DNA of 64,000 nt from Nicotiana tabacum (lineage: Eukaryota; Streptophyta; Magnoliopsida; Solanales; Solanaceae). This document shows, one piece after another, positions 45,564-57,613 of the stretch. Every line of letters starts with the position of its first letter. The stretch's first letter is position 1. The notes below the pieces were generated by a model, which was not told the origin of the DNA, made no database searches, and worked only from the letters and a program-made list of their open reading frames with translations. Location of the stretch: contig NC_134096.1 in the NCBI RefSeq assembly GCF_000715075.1, positions 63,311,854-63,375,853 on the forward strand, in the 5' to 3' direction. A program made the translations under genes and the position numbers.

Positions 45564-46543
45564 TGTAATGACCCGACCGGTCGCTTTGAGAATTTGCACT
45601 TTGCTCGGTAGTTTGAGGGCATGAGTAGCTCCGTATGATGTATTATGACTTGTTTGTATCGTCGGGTTTGATTTTCGGGTGATTCGCAATTAGTTTGGAA
45701 GAATGAATTTCATGTTTGAAGCTTAAGGTGGAAGAGTTGACCAAGTTGGACTTTTGAGTATTTGACCTCGGATCGGAGTTTTGATGGTTCTGTTAGGTCT
45801 GGATAGTGATGTTGGACTTGGGAAAATGCTCGGATTTGCATTTGGATATTTCTAGAAGGTTTCGGCACTATTTGGCGAAAATTGGAAATTTGAAGGTTTG
45901 GATGTTCATAAGTTTGACCGGGAGCTGACTTTGATGATGTCGAGTTCGGATTGTGGTTCCGGGAATTGGAATAGCTTTGTTATGTCATTTTGGACTTGTG
46001 TGCAAAAATTTGAGTTCATTCCTAGTTGGTTTGATATGGTTCGACACGAGTTATGGAAGTTGAAAGTTCAAAAGTTCATTGAGTTCGATTTGAGGCACGA
46101 TTCGTGGTTTTGATGTTGTTATGCATGATTTGAGACCTCGAATAGGTCCGTTTTATGTTATGGGACTTGTTGGTATGTTCGAACGGGGTCCCGATGAGCT
46201 CGTGTAAGTTTTGGATGAGTTGCGGATCATTTCCATGTTCTTTGGCACTGCTCATTTTTGGTGTTTCAGACCATTTTTGCGATCGTGAAGATTGGGTCGC
46301 GATCACGTAGTGTATTATTCGAGTTGTACTTTTTACTGCATCACGTTCGCGACTGTGTTCTCGCGTTCACGTACCTTTGTGAGGCTTGAGCATCACGTTC
46401 GCGTTCGTCAGCTCGCGTTCGCATAGAGTTGAGTTGAGAAGCTGGAAACTGGAGGAAATGTCTTTGTGGTCGCGAAGTAGCCTCCGCGATCGCATAGGGA
46501 TGGAGCAGTTGTGCATCGCATTTACAAGGTTTATGCCGCAAAC
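45564..46543 (+). repeat. G4 3' LTR, truncated (copy A of the chimeric array)
   Basis: Starts TGTAATGACCCGACCGGTCG and matches 35620-36500 of the 5' LTR. It ends at GCCGCAAAC, after which G5 LTR sequence begins. The rest of this LTR is not found further right, so the far side of the G5 insertion has been deleted. Confidence 0.85.
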
Positions 46544-47049
46544 TATCACGACCTAAAATTTCCACCCTAGGGACCGTGATGGCGCATAATATTTCACTTG
46601 CTAGGCAAGCCAACATGAAGTTATTAACCATTTTTAATAATGCAAACCAAATGAAAACCGATAAGCCAAATAAACTGAAATACAGTTGATAAATCTAATA
46701 AATAACCAAATACAAATCCCAGAACTTGTGTCATGAGTACACTAGCGTCTATAGTACTACAAATAATAGTCTAAATGAAAGCATAAATGTCTGAATCTAA
46801 ATAAACAGCTAAGGTAATGTAGAATGGGACTTCATGGATGCGAACGTTGTGCAGCTGTACCTCAAGTCTCTGCCAAGCACCGGATCCGAGCAATCTACTG
46901 ATCGCCGCAAGGACCGAGTCAAAAATCTGCACAAGAACTGCAGAGTGTAGTATGAGTACAACCGACCCCATGTACTCTGTAAGTGCCAAGCCTAACCTCG
47001 ACGAAGTAGTGACGAGGCTAAGGCGGGTCACTTACAATAACATGTACGC

Positions 47050-47222
<173 letters not shown>

Positions 47223-48242
47223 TGAAAACCTAACACAATAACATAATGAATACAATATACACAATCTGTTGTGGCGTGCAATCCGATCCCACTGTACACA
47301 CACAATCCTCATTTATTCCACCATAATATCATTTATCAATACCAAGAATCACATATAAAATTTGTTGTGGCGCGCAACCTAATCCCACCATATCATCATA
47401 AGTTTCGGATGAGTTTCGGATCATTTTCATGTTCTTTGGCATTGCTCATTTCTGGTGTTTCAGACAATTTTCGCGATCGCGAAGATTAGGTCGCGATCAC
47501 GTAGTGTATTATTCGAGTTGTACTTTTTACTACATCACGTTCGCGACTGTGTTCTCGCTTTCGCATACCTTTGTGAGGCTTGAGCATCACGTTCGCGTTC
47601 GTCAGCTCGCGTTCGCATAGAGTTGAGTTGAGAAGCTGGAAACTGGAGGAAATGTCTTTGTGGTCGCGAAGTAGCCGCCGCGATCGCGTAGGGATGGAGC
47701 AGTTGTGCATCGCATTCACGAGGTCTATGCCGCAAACTGTCACAACCTAAAATTTCCACCCTCGAGACCGTGATGGCGCATAATATTTCACTTGCTAGGC
47801 AAGCCAACATGAAATTATTAACCATTTTTAATAATGCAAACCAAATGAAAACCAATAAGCCAAATAAACTGAAATACAGTTGATAAATCTGATATATAAC
47901 CAAATACAAATCCCAGAACTGGTGTCATGAGTACATGAGCGTCTACAGTACTACAAATAATAGTCTGAATGAAAGCATAACTGTCTAAATCTAAATAAAC
48001 AGCTAAGGTAATGTAGAATGGGACTTCATGGTTGTGAACGTTGTGCAGCCGTACCTCAAGTCTCCGCCAAGCACCGGATCCGAGCAATCTACTGATCGCC
48101 ACTAGGACCGAGTCAAAAATGGCACAAGAACTGCAGAGTGTAGTATGAGTACAATCGACCCCATGTACTCTGTAAGTGTCAAGCCTAACCTCGACGAAGT
48201 AGTGACGAGGCTAAGGCGGGTCACTTACAATAACCTGTACGC

Positions 48243-48372
<130 letters not shown>

Positions 48373-49594
48373 GGAGGTACAACATACAATCATATAAAAA
48401 GGTTGAAAACTAACATAATGAGTACAACATACACAATATGTTGTGGCGTGTAATCCGATCCCACAGTACACACACAATCCTCATTTATTCCACCATAATA
48501 TTTGATATGGTTCGACACGAGTTTTGGAAGTTGAAAGTTCAAAAGTTCATTGAGTTCGATTTGAGGCACGAATCGTAGTTTTGATGTTGTTATGCATGAT
48601 TTGAGGCCTCAAATAGGTCCGTTTTATGTTATGGGACTTGTTGGTATGTTTGAACGGGGTCCCGAGGAGCTCGTGTAAGTTTCGGATGAGTTTCGGATCA
48701 TTTCATGTTCTTTGGCTCTGTTCATTTGTGGTGTTTCAGACCATTTTCGCGATCGCGAAGATTGGGTCGCGATCACGTAGTGTATTATTCGAGTTGTACT
48801 TTTTACTACATCACGTTCGCGACTGTGTTCTCGCGTTCGCATACCTTTGTGAGGCCTGAGCATCACGTTCGCGTTCATCAGCTCGCGTTCGCATAGAGTT
48901 GAGTTGAGAAGATGGAAACTGTAGGAAATGTCTTTGTGGTCGCGAAGTAGCCGCCGCGATCGCGTAGGGATGGAGAAGTTGTGCATCGCATTCACGAGGT
49001 CTATTCCGCAAATTGTCATGACCTGAAATTTCCACCCTCTAGACCGTGATGGCGCATAATATTTCACTTGCTAGGCAAGCCAACATGAAGTTATTAACCA
49101 TTTTTAATAATTCAAACCAAATGAAAACCAATAAGCCAAATAAACTGAAATACAGTTGATAAATCTGATAAACAACCAAATACAAATCCCAGAACTGGTG
49201 TCATGAGTACACGAGCGTCTACAGTACTACAAATAATAGTCTGAATGAAAGCATAACTGTCTGAATCTAAATAAACAGCTAAGGTAATGTAGAATGGGAC
49301 TTCATGGCTGCGAACGTTGTGCAGCCGTACCTCAAGTCTCCGCCAACCACCGGATCTGAGCAATCTACTGATCGCCGCTAGGACCGAGTCAAAAATCTGC
49401 ACAAGAACTTCAGAGTGTAGTATGAGTACAACCGACCCCATGTACTCTGTAAGTGCCAAGCCTAACCTCGACGAAGTAGTGACGAGGCTAAGGCGGGTCA
49501 CTTACAATAACTTGTACGCAATAATAATAATAAGGTACAACATACAATCATATAAAAAGGCTGAAAACTAACACAATAACATAATGAGTACAAC

Positions 49595-49910
49595 ATATAC
49601 AATCTGTTGTGGCGTGCAATCCGATCTCACTGTACACACACAATCCTCATTTATTCCACCATAATATCATTTATCAATACCAAGAATCATATATAAAATT
49701 CGTTGTGGCGCGCAACCTAATCCCACCATATCATCATAATCAATGTCATAATCATCACTTATTTAACCATATCACAATTTATCAATAACAAGTACTACGT
49801 ATACAACCATTGCGGCGTGCAACCCGATCCCACCATATCATTATAATCAATATTACAATCCTCTCTAAATCCACCATATCACAATCGTTGCGGCGTGCAA
49901 CCCGATCCAT
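49595..49910. repeat. Inverted-repeat minisatellite, G5 3' LTR
   Basis: Four to five units of about 65-110 bp, each with a GTTGCGGCGTGCAACCCGATCC-type core. Spacing from the LTR end is about 0.6-0.9 kb, like the other LTRs. Confidence 0.78.
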
Positions 49911-50609
49911 AAACAGTTTCAATAAATGTAACTAAACCAATAGCTCAATTACAAGAATCTCTACAATTAAAGTATATGAAAGCAAAGTAATAAAGTAACC
50001 ACGTACTAATCAAAAGAATACTACAAATGATACAAAAGCAACAAAACAAGTCAAGTATGTGACAATTAAGGTGTGCAAGTAAGACAATTAAGGCAAGTAG
50101 CAATTAATCATAGAGTCATGGAAGGAACTAACAATTCAATATAAGAATAATTGATGAAAGGTAACAAATTACGGCATAGTAGCAATTAAAGCATGTAACA
50201 GTTAAGGCATGGAGTGAGATAATTAATGAAATACGAGAAAAACATGGAAACAATCATTTTGACGGCATATACACACTCGTCACTTCGCATATACGCCGTT
50301 ACAATGGTACATTCCGACTACCCATGACCCCACGAGTTCATATATGTGGTTAGTTTCACAATTCAAGTCCAAATCGACTCTCAAAACTCAATTTTTTATT
50401 TTTCAAAAATTTGAGAAAGTTTCAAAAACTTTCACTTTGATTCACATGATTTTGATGTTAAAATCTAAGATAAGTTGATAGAATATTATTAGAAATGGAT
50501 TAGAATCACTCACCGAAAATTTGTAGATGAAATTCCCTCTTCAAAATCGCCTCCTACCGAGCCTAGGGTTCCAAAATATGAAAAATGAGGCTAAAACTCC
50601 CGTCTCTCA

Positions 50610-50840
50610 GCTTTTGTCCAGTCGCAAATGTCGCAAATGGGACCTGGGGTTCGCAAATACGAACCCCGAAAATGCGAAGAATTCCTCGCTAAAGCGAACT
50701 CTCCACACCTCTGATGTTATCGCAAATGCGAACAATTCCGCAAATGCGACCACTTTGATCGCAAATGCGAATAATCTGTTCGCAAATGCAAACCTAACAG
50801 AGCTCATCCTACTATCGCAAATGCGATCATAAACTCGCAA
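50610..50840. repeat. TCGCAAATGCGAAC array, G5 3' LTR U3
   Basis: About ten copies of TCGCAAATGCGA-like self-complementary words in irregular spacing, about 0.67-0.9 kb from the LTR start on the minus strand. Confidence 0.8.
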
Positions 50841-51530
50841 TTGTGAGAACTGAGACATGTGCAAAAAAAATAGAAGAATCCTAACTCTATCAAACACTTT
50901 GCTATGCGTTCGAAACTCACCGGAGCCCTTCGGGCTCCAAACCAAACATGCACACAAGTCCAAAAATATCATACAAACTTGCTCGCACAATCAAAACACC
51001 AAAATAACACCTAGAACTACGAATCCGACATTAAAATGAATGAAATTTTAAAAAAAAACTCAAGAACATGCAAATTTACAACCGGACATCCGAATCACGT
51101 CAAATCAACATCGTTTTGCACCAAATTTTGCAAGCAAGTCATAAATGGTGAAATAAACCTATTCCAAGTTACAGAACCAAAATCTGAACCCAGTAGAAAC
51201 AAAGTCAACCTACGATCAAACTTGAGAATTCTTTAAACCTTCAAATTAATAGTTTTCAACAATTCACGGTAAATCAAGTTAGGGACCGTCAAACACTGAT
51301 CCAGGTCCATTTACACAAAACATTAACTGTAGCCAACTCAAATGAGTTTTAAGGCAAAATTTCATATTTTCTTCAATTTTTCACATAAAAACTTTCCGGT
51401 ACAAGACACGGACTGCACACGTAAATCGAGGAATACTAAATGGTGCTTTTTGAGGTCTCAGAACACAGAAATAAAGGCTAAAACTCGAAGTGACCTATCA
51501 GGTCATTACATTCTCCACCTCTAAAACAAG

Positions 51531-51800
51531 CATTCGTCCTAGAATGGACATAGAAACGTACCTGGATTGGTGAAAAGGTGTGGGTATCTACTTTGCATGT
51601 CGGACTCAGACTCCCACATGGCTGCTTCGATCGGTTGACCTCTCCACTGTACTCTAACTGCAGGTTAACTCTTCGACCTCAACTTCCGGACCTACCAGGC
51701 AAGAATGGCCATCGGCTCTTCCTCATAAGTCAAATCCTTGTCCAATTGGACTGAGCAGAAATCTAACACATCGGACGGATCACCGTGTTACTTCCGAAGC
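51531..51800 (-). pseudogene. G5 C-terminal chromodomain
   Basis: Minus strand: LDKDLTYEEEPMAILAW, then a stop, VRKLRSKS, VRVQWRGQPIEAAMWESE and SRYPHLFTNPGTFLCPF. Same order as in G1 and G3, with stops at three sites. It ends just before a CATTC/GAATG inverted repeat (51531-51546) and the purine tract (51511-51525). Confidence 0.8.
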
Positions 51801-52932
51801 ATGGACACATGGAACACCGGATGGAATGCTGATAAATTAGGTGGTAATGTCAGTCTATAGGCCACCTCACCCACTCTTACAAGAATCTCAAAGGGTCCAA
51901 TATACCTAGGGTTCAACTTGCCCTTCTTTCCGAACCCCATCACACCCTTCATGGGTGAAACCTGGAGCAATACCCTCTCCCTAACCATAAATGCAGCATC
52001 ACGAACTCTCTAATCGGCATAACTCTTCTTGCTACACTGAGTTGAGCGAAGTCAATCCTGAATCATCTTGACGTTTTCCAAGGCATCCTGCACCAAATTA
52101 GTTCCCAACAACCGAGCCTCTCCCGGTTCGAACAAACCAACTGGTGAACGGCACTGCCTCCCCTATAATGCCTCATAGGGAGCCATCTGAATACTCTATT
52201 GGTAGTTGTTGTTGTAGGCAAACTCCGCAAGTGGCAAGAACTAATCCCAAGAACCCCCAAAATCCATAACGTAAGCGCGAAGCATATTCTCCAATTTCTA
52301 AATGGTTTGCTCAGACTGTCTATCCGTCTGGGGGTGAAATGTTGTACTCAACTCAACCCGCATGCCTAACTCACATTGTACGGCCCTCCAGAAGTGCGAG
52401 GTGAACTACATACCTCGATTGTAAATGATGGACACGGGCACACCGTGAAGACGGACGATCTCGCGGATATAGATCTTAGCTAACTGCTCTGCAGAATAGG
52501 TAACTGCCACTGGAATGAACCGCGCCGACTTGGTCAACCTATCCACATGACCCATACTGCGTCGAACTTCTTCTGAGTCCGTGGGAGCCCAACAACAAAA
52601 TTCATGGTAATACACTCCCACTTCCACTCAGGAATCTCCAGCCTCTGAAGCAAACCACCATGCCTCTAATGCTCATACTTTACTTGCTGACAATTCAGAC
52701 ACTGAGCTGCATATGCAACTATATCCTTCTTCATTCTCCTCCACTAATAATGTTGCCGCAAGTCCTGATACATCTTGGCGGCACCAGGATTAATGGAATA
52801 CCGGGAATTGTGGGCCTCCTCCAGTATCAACTCACGAAGCCCATCCACATTGGGCACACAAATCCAACCTTGCATTCGCAACACCCCATCATCTCCAACA
52901 ATAACCTGCTTGGCACCACTATGTCGCATCAT
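51788..52932 (-). pseudogene. G5 integrase, broken
   Basis: Zinc module on 52932-52660: NPGAAKMYQDLRQHY, QCLNCQQVKYEH. Core: DRLTKSARFIPVAVTYSAEQ with the first Asp at about 52540; then GVPVSIIYNRGM near 52410-52440, where the second catalytic Asp is Asn and the following Gln codon is TAG; TTFHPQTDRQSEQTI with the Glu near 52310. GPY/F module 51988-51788: [44 protein letters not shown]. At least eight stops. Confidence 0.88.
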
Positions 52933-53243
52933 GTCCTAAAGGACAAACAAATGGGTGTCATCATACTAACGCTCTCTGATGCGCTCGTACAAAGAAGACT
53001 GAGAGACCGTGCAAGCTAGAATACAACTGGGTTCCGAAACATCTAACCTCACGAACTGATAGGCCAAAGCCTGAACATCTGATACTAGCAGGCAACTGGA
53101 ATATATGCAAGGCTACCCATACTCATAGCCTTTCTACTCAAGGCATCGGCCAGCACATTGGCCTTCCCGAAATGATACAAAATGGTGATATCATAGTATT
53201 TCAATAGCACCAACCACCTCATTTGCCTCAAGTTGATATCTTT

Positions 53244-54680
53244 CTACTTGAACAAATACTGCAGACTTCGATGATCCGTGAACACCTCACACGACACACC
53301 ATAGAGATAATGCCTCCAAATCTGTAGCGCATGAGTAATGGTTGCAACCTCTAAGTCATGAACAAGGTAATTCTTCTCATGAACCTTCAACTGCCGCGAC
53401 GCCTGCATCAATACCGTGCCGAGCCCAATATGAGATGCATCACAATACATCGTGTAGGATCCTAAACCTATGGGCAACACCAACATTGGCGCCGTAGTCA
53501 AAGCAGTCTTGAACTTCTAAAAGCTCAACTCACACTCTTAGAACCACCTAAATGGATCACTCTTCTTGGTCAATCTAGTCAATAGGGCTGCTATGGATGA
53601 AAATCCCTCCACGAACCGGTAATAATAACTTGCCAAACCTAGGAAACTCCGAATCTCTATAGCTGAAGTAGGTCTAGGCCGGTTCTGAACTGCCTCAATC
53701 TTCTTAGGATCCACTTTTATGCCCTCTGCCGATACAACATTCCCCAAAAGGTGACTGAGTCTAACCAAAACTCACACTTTGAAAACTTGGAATATAACTG
53801 ACTCTCTCTCAGAGTCTGAAGTACAATCCGAAGATGTTGCTCATGCTTCTCTCGACTGCAGGAGTAGATCGAGATATCATCAATAAATACAATCACAAAA
53901 GAATAGAAATAGGGCTTGAATACCCGGTTCATCAAATCCATAAATGATGTTGGGGCATTTGTCAACCCAAATGACATCACTAGGAGCTCATAATGCCCAT
54001 ACCGAGTCTGAAAAGTTGTCTTAGGGACATCCAATGCCCTAATCTTCAACTGATGGTAGCCAGACCTCAAATCTATCTTCAAAAACACTTTGGCACCTTG
54101 AAACTGATCAAACAAGTCATCAATCCTTAGTAACGGATACTTGTTCTTGATAATGACTTTGTTCAACTACTGATAGTCTATACACATCCTCATCGACCCA
54201 TCTCTTTTCTTCACGAACAACATGGGCGCACCCCAGGGCGAGACACTATGTCTAATAAATCCCTTATCAAGCAAATCTTACAACTGCTCCTTCAATTCCT
54301 TCAACTCCGGCGGGGCCATACGGTATGGTGGGATGGAAAAGGGCTGAGTGCCCTGAGCCAAATCAATACAAAAGTCAATATCTCTATCGGGTGGCATCCC
54401 CCGCAGATCTACAGGAAATACCTCTAGAAACTCACGCACAACCGGTACTGAATCCATGGAAGGAACCTCCACACTCGAATCATGAATGTAGGCCAAATAT
54501 GCTACACATCCCTTCTCGACCATACGTCGAGTCTTCACATAAGAAATAACCCTGTTGGTAGAATAGCCAGGAGTCCTTCTCCACTCTAATTGAGGCAACC
54601 CTGGCATGACTAAGGTCACCGTCTTGGCATGACAATCCAATATAGCATGATAAGGTGACAGCTAATCCATGCCCAAAATA
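53244..54680 (-). pseudogene. G5 reverse transcriptase and RNase H, broken
   Basis: RT: linker [18 protein letters not shown] at about 54290-54330; core 54166-53717 with [28 protein letters not shown] and the intact catalytic box FIDDISIYS, then [10 protein letters not shown] and, after a frameshift, [13 protein letters not shown]. RNase H 53501-53244: [16 protein letters not shown] joins directly to [12 protein letters not shown], lacking about seven residues (in-frame 21-bp deletion) found in G1/G3; HDLEVATI and [11 protein letters not shown] keep Glu and Asp. The closing TAG (53246-53244) is at the same codon as in G1 and G3. Confidence 0.88.
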
Positions 54681-54960
54681 ACATCAAAGTCTACCATATC
54701 AAGTAGGAGATCTACGCTAGTCTCAAGACTCCCAATAGTAATCACACATGAGCGATAGACACGATCTATAGCAATAGAATCTCCCACAGGCATGGACACA
54801 TACACAAGAGCACTCAAAGAATCAAGAGACACAACCAGATATGAAGCAAATAGGATGATACGTAGGAATAAGTAGAGCCCGGATCAAAGAGAATTGAAGC
54901 ATCTCTATGGCAAACTGGAAAAATACTTATGACAACAACATCAGATGACTCGGCCTCAAG
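54640..54960 (-). pseudogene. G5 protease, broken
   Basis: Minus strand near 54910-54860 reads HRDASILFDPGSTYSYVSSY, the DPGST active-site block, followed by a frameshift; the ILG(M)D block appears near 54670 with the Trp codon altered (TAG). It precedes the [20 protein letters not shown] stretch at 54640. Confidence 0.78.
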
Positions 54961-56535
54961 TCTAGCTGGGAATGGATAAAATCGGGTCTGGGCCCCGCCA
55001 CTCTAACCTCCATCTCTCAGACGGCCTCTAGCTGGCTGGCTTCCACCTCTAACGGCCTGACCTCTACCTCTAACGGCCTGACCTCCACCTCTGGCTGCCT
55101 GACCCCTGCCTCTAGCTAGCTGAGCGGGCGGTGGAGAAATTAGTGTCATGACCATGGCAGGAGAACTCTGTTGTGGCATGCTGCTCAACAATCTTAGGCA
55201 GAACCTCTTAATGTGACACGTACCTCCACACTCAAAATACCTATCATGTTGTTGTGGCTGCTGAATCTGACCCGAAGGGACTGGATAACCATGGTGATAG
55301 CTCTAAATCGGAGGCACACTAATAGGAGCTGATGGTGCACTGTAGGTTGGCTGCCTAGAATAAGATACATAAGGATCACGACTCCCCAAAGCACTGTGAG
55401 ATGCCTGAAGAGTAGACTGAAATAGCTTGGGAGGATGGCCTCTACCAAAAGTACCCTTGCCTCTAGATGAGGCACCACTGAAACTACCAAAATGACGAGG
55501 CCTCTTTTAAGACACCGGCCCCTTCTCCTGACCACGAACCATCTCGATCCGTCTAGCAATATCTACATCCCTCTGGAAAGAAATATCATCTCCAGTTTCC
55601 TTGGCCATCTGTAGCCTGATAGTGAAAGTGAGCCCATCAATTAATATCCTCACTCTCACCCTCTCACCCTCTCACCCTCTCAATAGGGAGTAAAATAATG
55701 GCACGACGAGCTAGGTCTACAAATTGAGTCTCATACTAGGTAATAGTCATACTACCCTACTGAAGACGCTCAAACTATCTGCGGTAATCCTCTCTCAGAG
55801 TGACAGGAATGAACTTCTCTAGAAATAGCTGTGAAAACCGATCCCAGGTAAGTGTAGGTGAACCAGCTGGTCTAGTCAACATATAATATCTCCACCATCT
55901 CTTGGCAGAACAAGTCATCTGAAATACTGCAAAGTCGACCCCATTATTCTCAACTATACCATGTTGTGCAACACCTCGTGGCAAAGGTTCAGGTAATCAT
56001 GTGGGTCATCAGAAGGTGAACCACTGAAATGAACAGGAAATAGCTTGGTAAGCTTATCCAACCTCAACAAGGCCTCAAAAGACATAGCGAGCCTATCACC
56101 GGTATGTGCCACAACAACTGGATGATCCACCCCAACTGGCTGGGCTGATGGAGTCCAATACAAGGGAGTCGCCTGCTCCGGCGTGTGAGTAGCGGGAGTC
56201 TGGTCTCCCCCCCCCCCAGCCCGAGAGATGACTGGTGCCACCGGGAATGCACCGATCTGAGCCACACTCTCCAAAAGGCCCACCAAGTGGACTAGAGTGT
56301 CCTGAAGCATTGGAGTGGCTATGAATCCCTCCGGGACCTGAGCTAGTCTGACGGGCATGGTCTAAGTTGGGACCTCCTCCTCATGATCAATCTAAGGCCC
56401 CACTACGGGTGCTGCTTCACGATCTCTTGGATGAGCTCTGCCTCTACCTCGGCCTCGACCTCTGCCTTTGGTAGTAACCGTCACAGAGGGATCTAGCTCC
56501 TGACCGGCTGCAAATGTTATGCATGTTCTCGCCAT
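54961..56535 (-). pseudogene. gag: G5 gag, broken
   Basis: Starts at ATG 56535 (MARTCITFAAGQELDPSV) with an Arg/Gly run, then a stop. It continues 56358-55954 (FPVHFSGSPSDDPHDYLNLC) and 55984-55775 (CSAKRWWRYYMLTRPAG, TLTWDRFSQLFLEKFIPVTL), the capsid-like domain. Near 55235 the zinc knuckle reads YFECGGTCHIKRFC, with Tyr for the first Cys, so zinc binding is lost. At 55020-55115 a 30-bp tandem repeat encodes RGGGQAVRGRGQ-type Arg/Gly units. A 9-10-base C run near 56215 may be a frameshift or sequencing-sensitive site. Confidence 0.85.
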
Positions 56536-56722
56536 CTACGAGAGAACAAGAATATAATGGTTCAATCATCAATGAAAGAATAAAATCGCATGATAGAGAA
56601 GGAAAGAAGTGAAATTTTTCCTAAACTCCACAGCCGCTGGAAGATAAGTACAGACGTCTCCATACTGATCCTCCAGACTCTACTAAGCTTGATCGTGACT
56701 CGTGAGACCTAGGCAACCTAGT

Positions 56723-56735
56723 GCTCTAATACCAA
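56723..56735 (-). promoter_or_regulatory. G5 primer-binding site (tRNA-iMet)
   Basis: Minus strand TTGGTATTAGAGC, one mismatch to TTGGTATCAGAGC, two bases from the 5' LTR end. Confidence 0.85.
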
Positions 56736-56737
56736 CT

Positions 56738-57197
56738 TGTCATGACCCGGAATTACCACCCTTGGGACCGTGATGGCGCCTAACGTTTTCTTACTAGGCA
56801 AGCCAATGTTAGATGAAATTATTAACCATTTTTAATAATTCAAACCAAATGAAAACCAATAAGCTAAACAAACTGAAATATAGTAGATAAATCTGATATA
56901 TGGCGATAATCAAATACAAATCCCAGAACTGGTGTCACAATTACACGAGCCCACCATATCATCATAATTAATATCATAATCCTCCCTTATTTCACCATAT
57001 CACAATTAATCAATAACAAATATTACGTACACAATCGTTGCGGCGCAAAATCTGATCCTACCATATCATTATAATCAATATCTCAATCTCCCTTATTCCA
57101 CCATATCAGAATCGTTGTAGCGTGTAACCCGATCCATAAACAATTTCAATAAATGTAACCAAGCCAATAGCTCAATTACATGAATATCTATAACTAT
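56738..57197 (-). repeat. G5 5' LTR, truncated and internally deleted
   Basis: Matches the distal end of the 3' LTR (49014 onward) but lacks about 510 bp equivalent to 49216-49722, including the AAT microsatellite, with the joint at about 56951 (ACACGAGC|CCACCATATC). It stops near 57197 (equivalent to about 49965); the remaining about 1.5 kb of LTR is missing. Confidence 0.85.
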
Positions 57198-57613
57198 TTA
57201 ATAGATTTTAACAGGCCCAGGCTCCAGATGCATATGATCAGGTGGGCAAATCATGTTTCAACTCAGTACCCAAATTAGGACTAATTAACCAAACCCAGTT
57301 ATCAAACATATCCATTGTACCAATAGGGATACCAGGATTGCAAATGGGTGACCATTCCAACAAATTATACACACCAATTCATGCTCTGGCATAACACACA
57401 TATACATACAAAATCCAATCTTTGAGGTTTATAGGCTACCCAGGAAACAGGTTTCCCCGAGTGAAATTTAGGAGACTTGAGGGAACACAAGCAAACAAGA
57501 ACAACTATCGGCATCACAAATAACAAGAAAGGCTTGCAGGCATGTATTTTAAGTATAACACTTACCGGGAACACAGAAACACATGTACTTAAGAGGAAAC
57601 ATACATCTATAGA
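57198..57613. other. Unassigned spacer
   Basis: About 415 bp with no conserved motif in any frame and no match in the window. Could be flank of the element that carried P1. Confidence 0.4.

Larger units (their letters stand above)
35620..46543 (+). mobile_element. G4: large element with Tekay-type LTRs and no recognisable coding (LARD-like), 3'-truncated
   Basis: 5' LTR 35620-38713, Met-tRNA primer site 38716-38728, internal region 38714-40842 plus 43846-45563 (interrupted by solo LTR S1), purine tract, and 3' LTR from 45564 that is cut at 46543 by G5-derived sequence. The internal region is about 3.85 kb after removal of S1. I find no gag, protease, RT, RNase H, integrase or chromodomain motif in any frame. 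It keeps the cis signals of an autonomous Tekay element, so a non-autonomous large retrotransposon derivative is the best description. Deep decay is the alternative. Confidence 0.72.
49014..51510 (-). repeat. G5 3' LTR
   Basis: 2497 bp; on the minus strand TGTAATGACCTGATAGG...TTTCAGGTCATGACA. It holds GTTGCGGCGTGCAAC inverted-repeat units at 49595-49910 (perfect at 49887-49901) and a TCGCAAATGCGAAC-type array at 50610-50840. No gene; the frame at 50527-50832 is driven by that array. Confidence 0.9.
49014..57197 (-). mobile_element. G5: Tekay-like chromovirus, minus strand, truncated 5' LTR
   Basis: 3' LTR 49014-51510, chromodomain, integrase, RNase H, RT, protease, gag, primer site 56723-56735, then a 5' LTR cut near 57197. 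Gag differs from G1/G3 (WWRYYMLTRPAGSPTLTW rather than WWRAYELGSP), so it is another subfamily. Inserted in the 3' LTR of G4. It is inactive: many stops and frameshifts. Confidence 0.9.
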
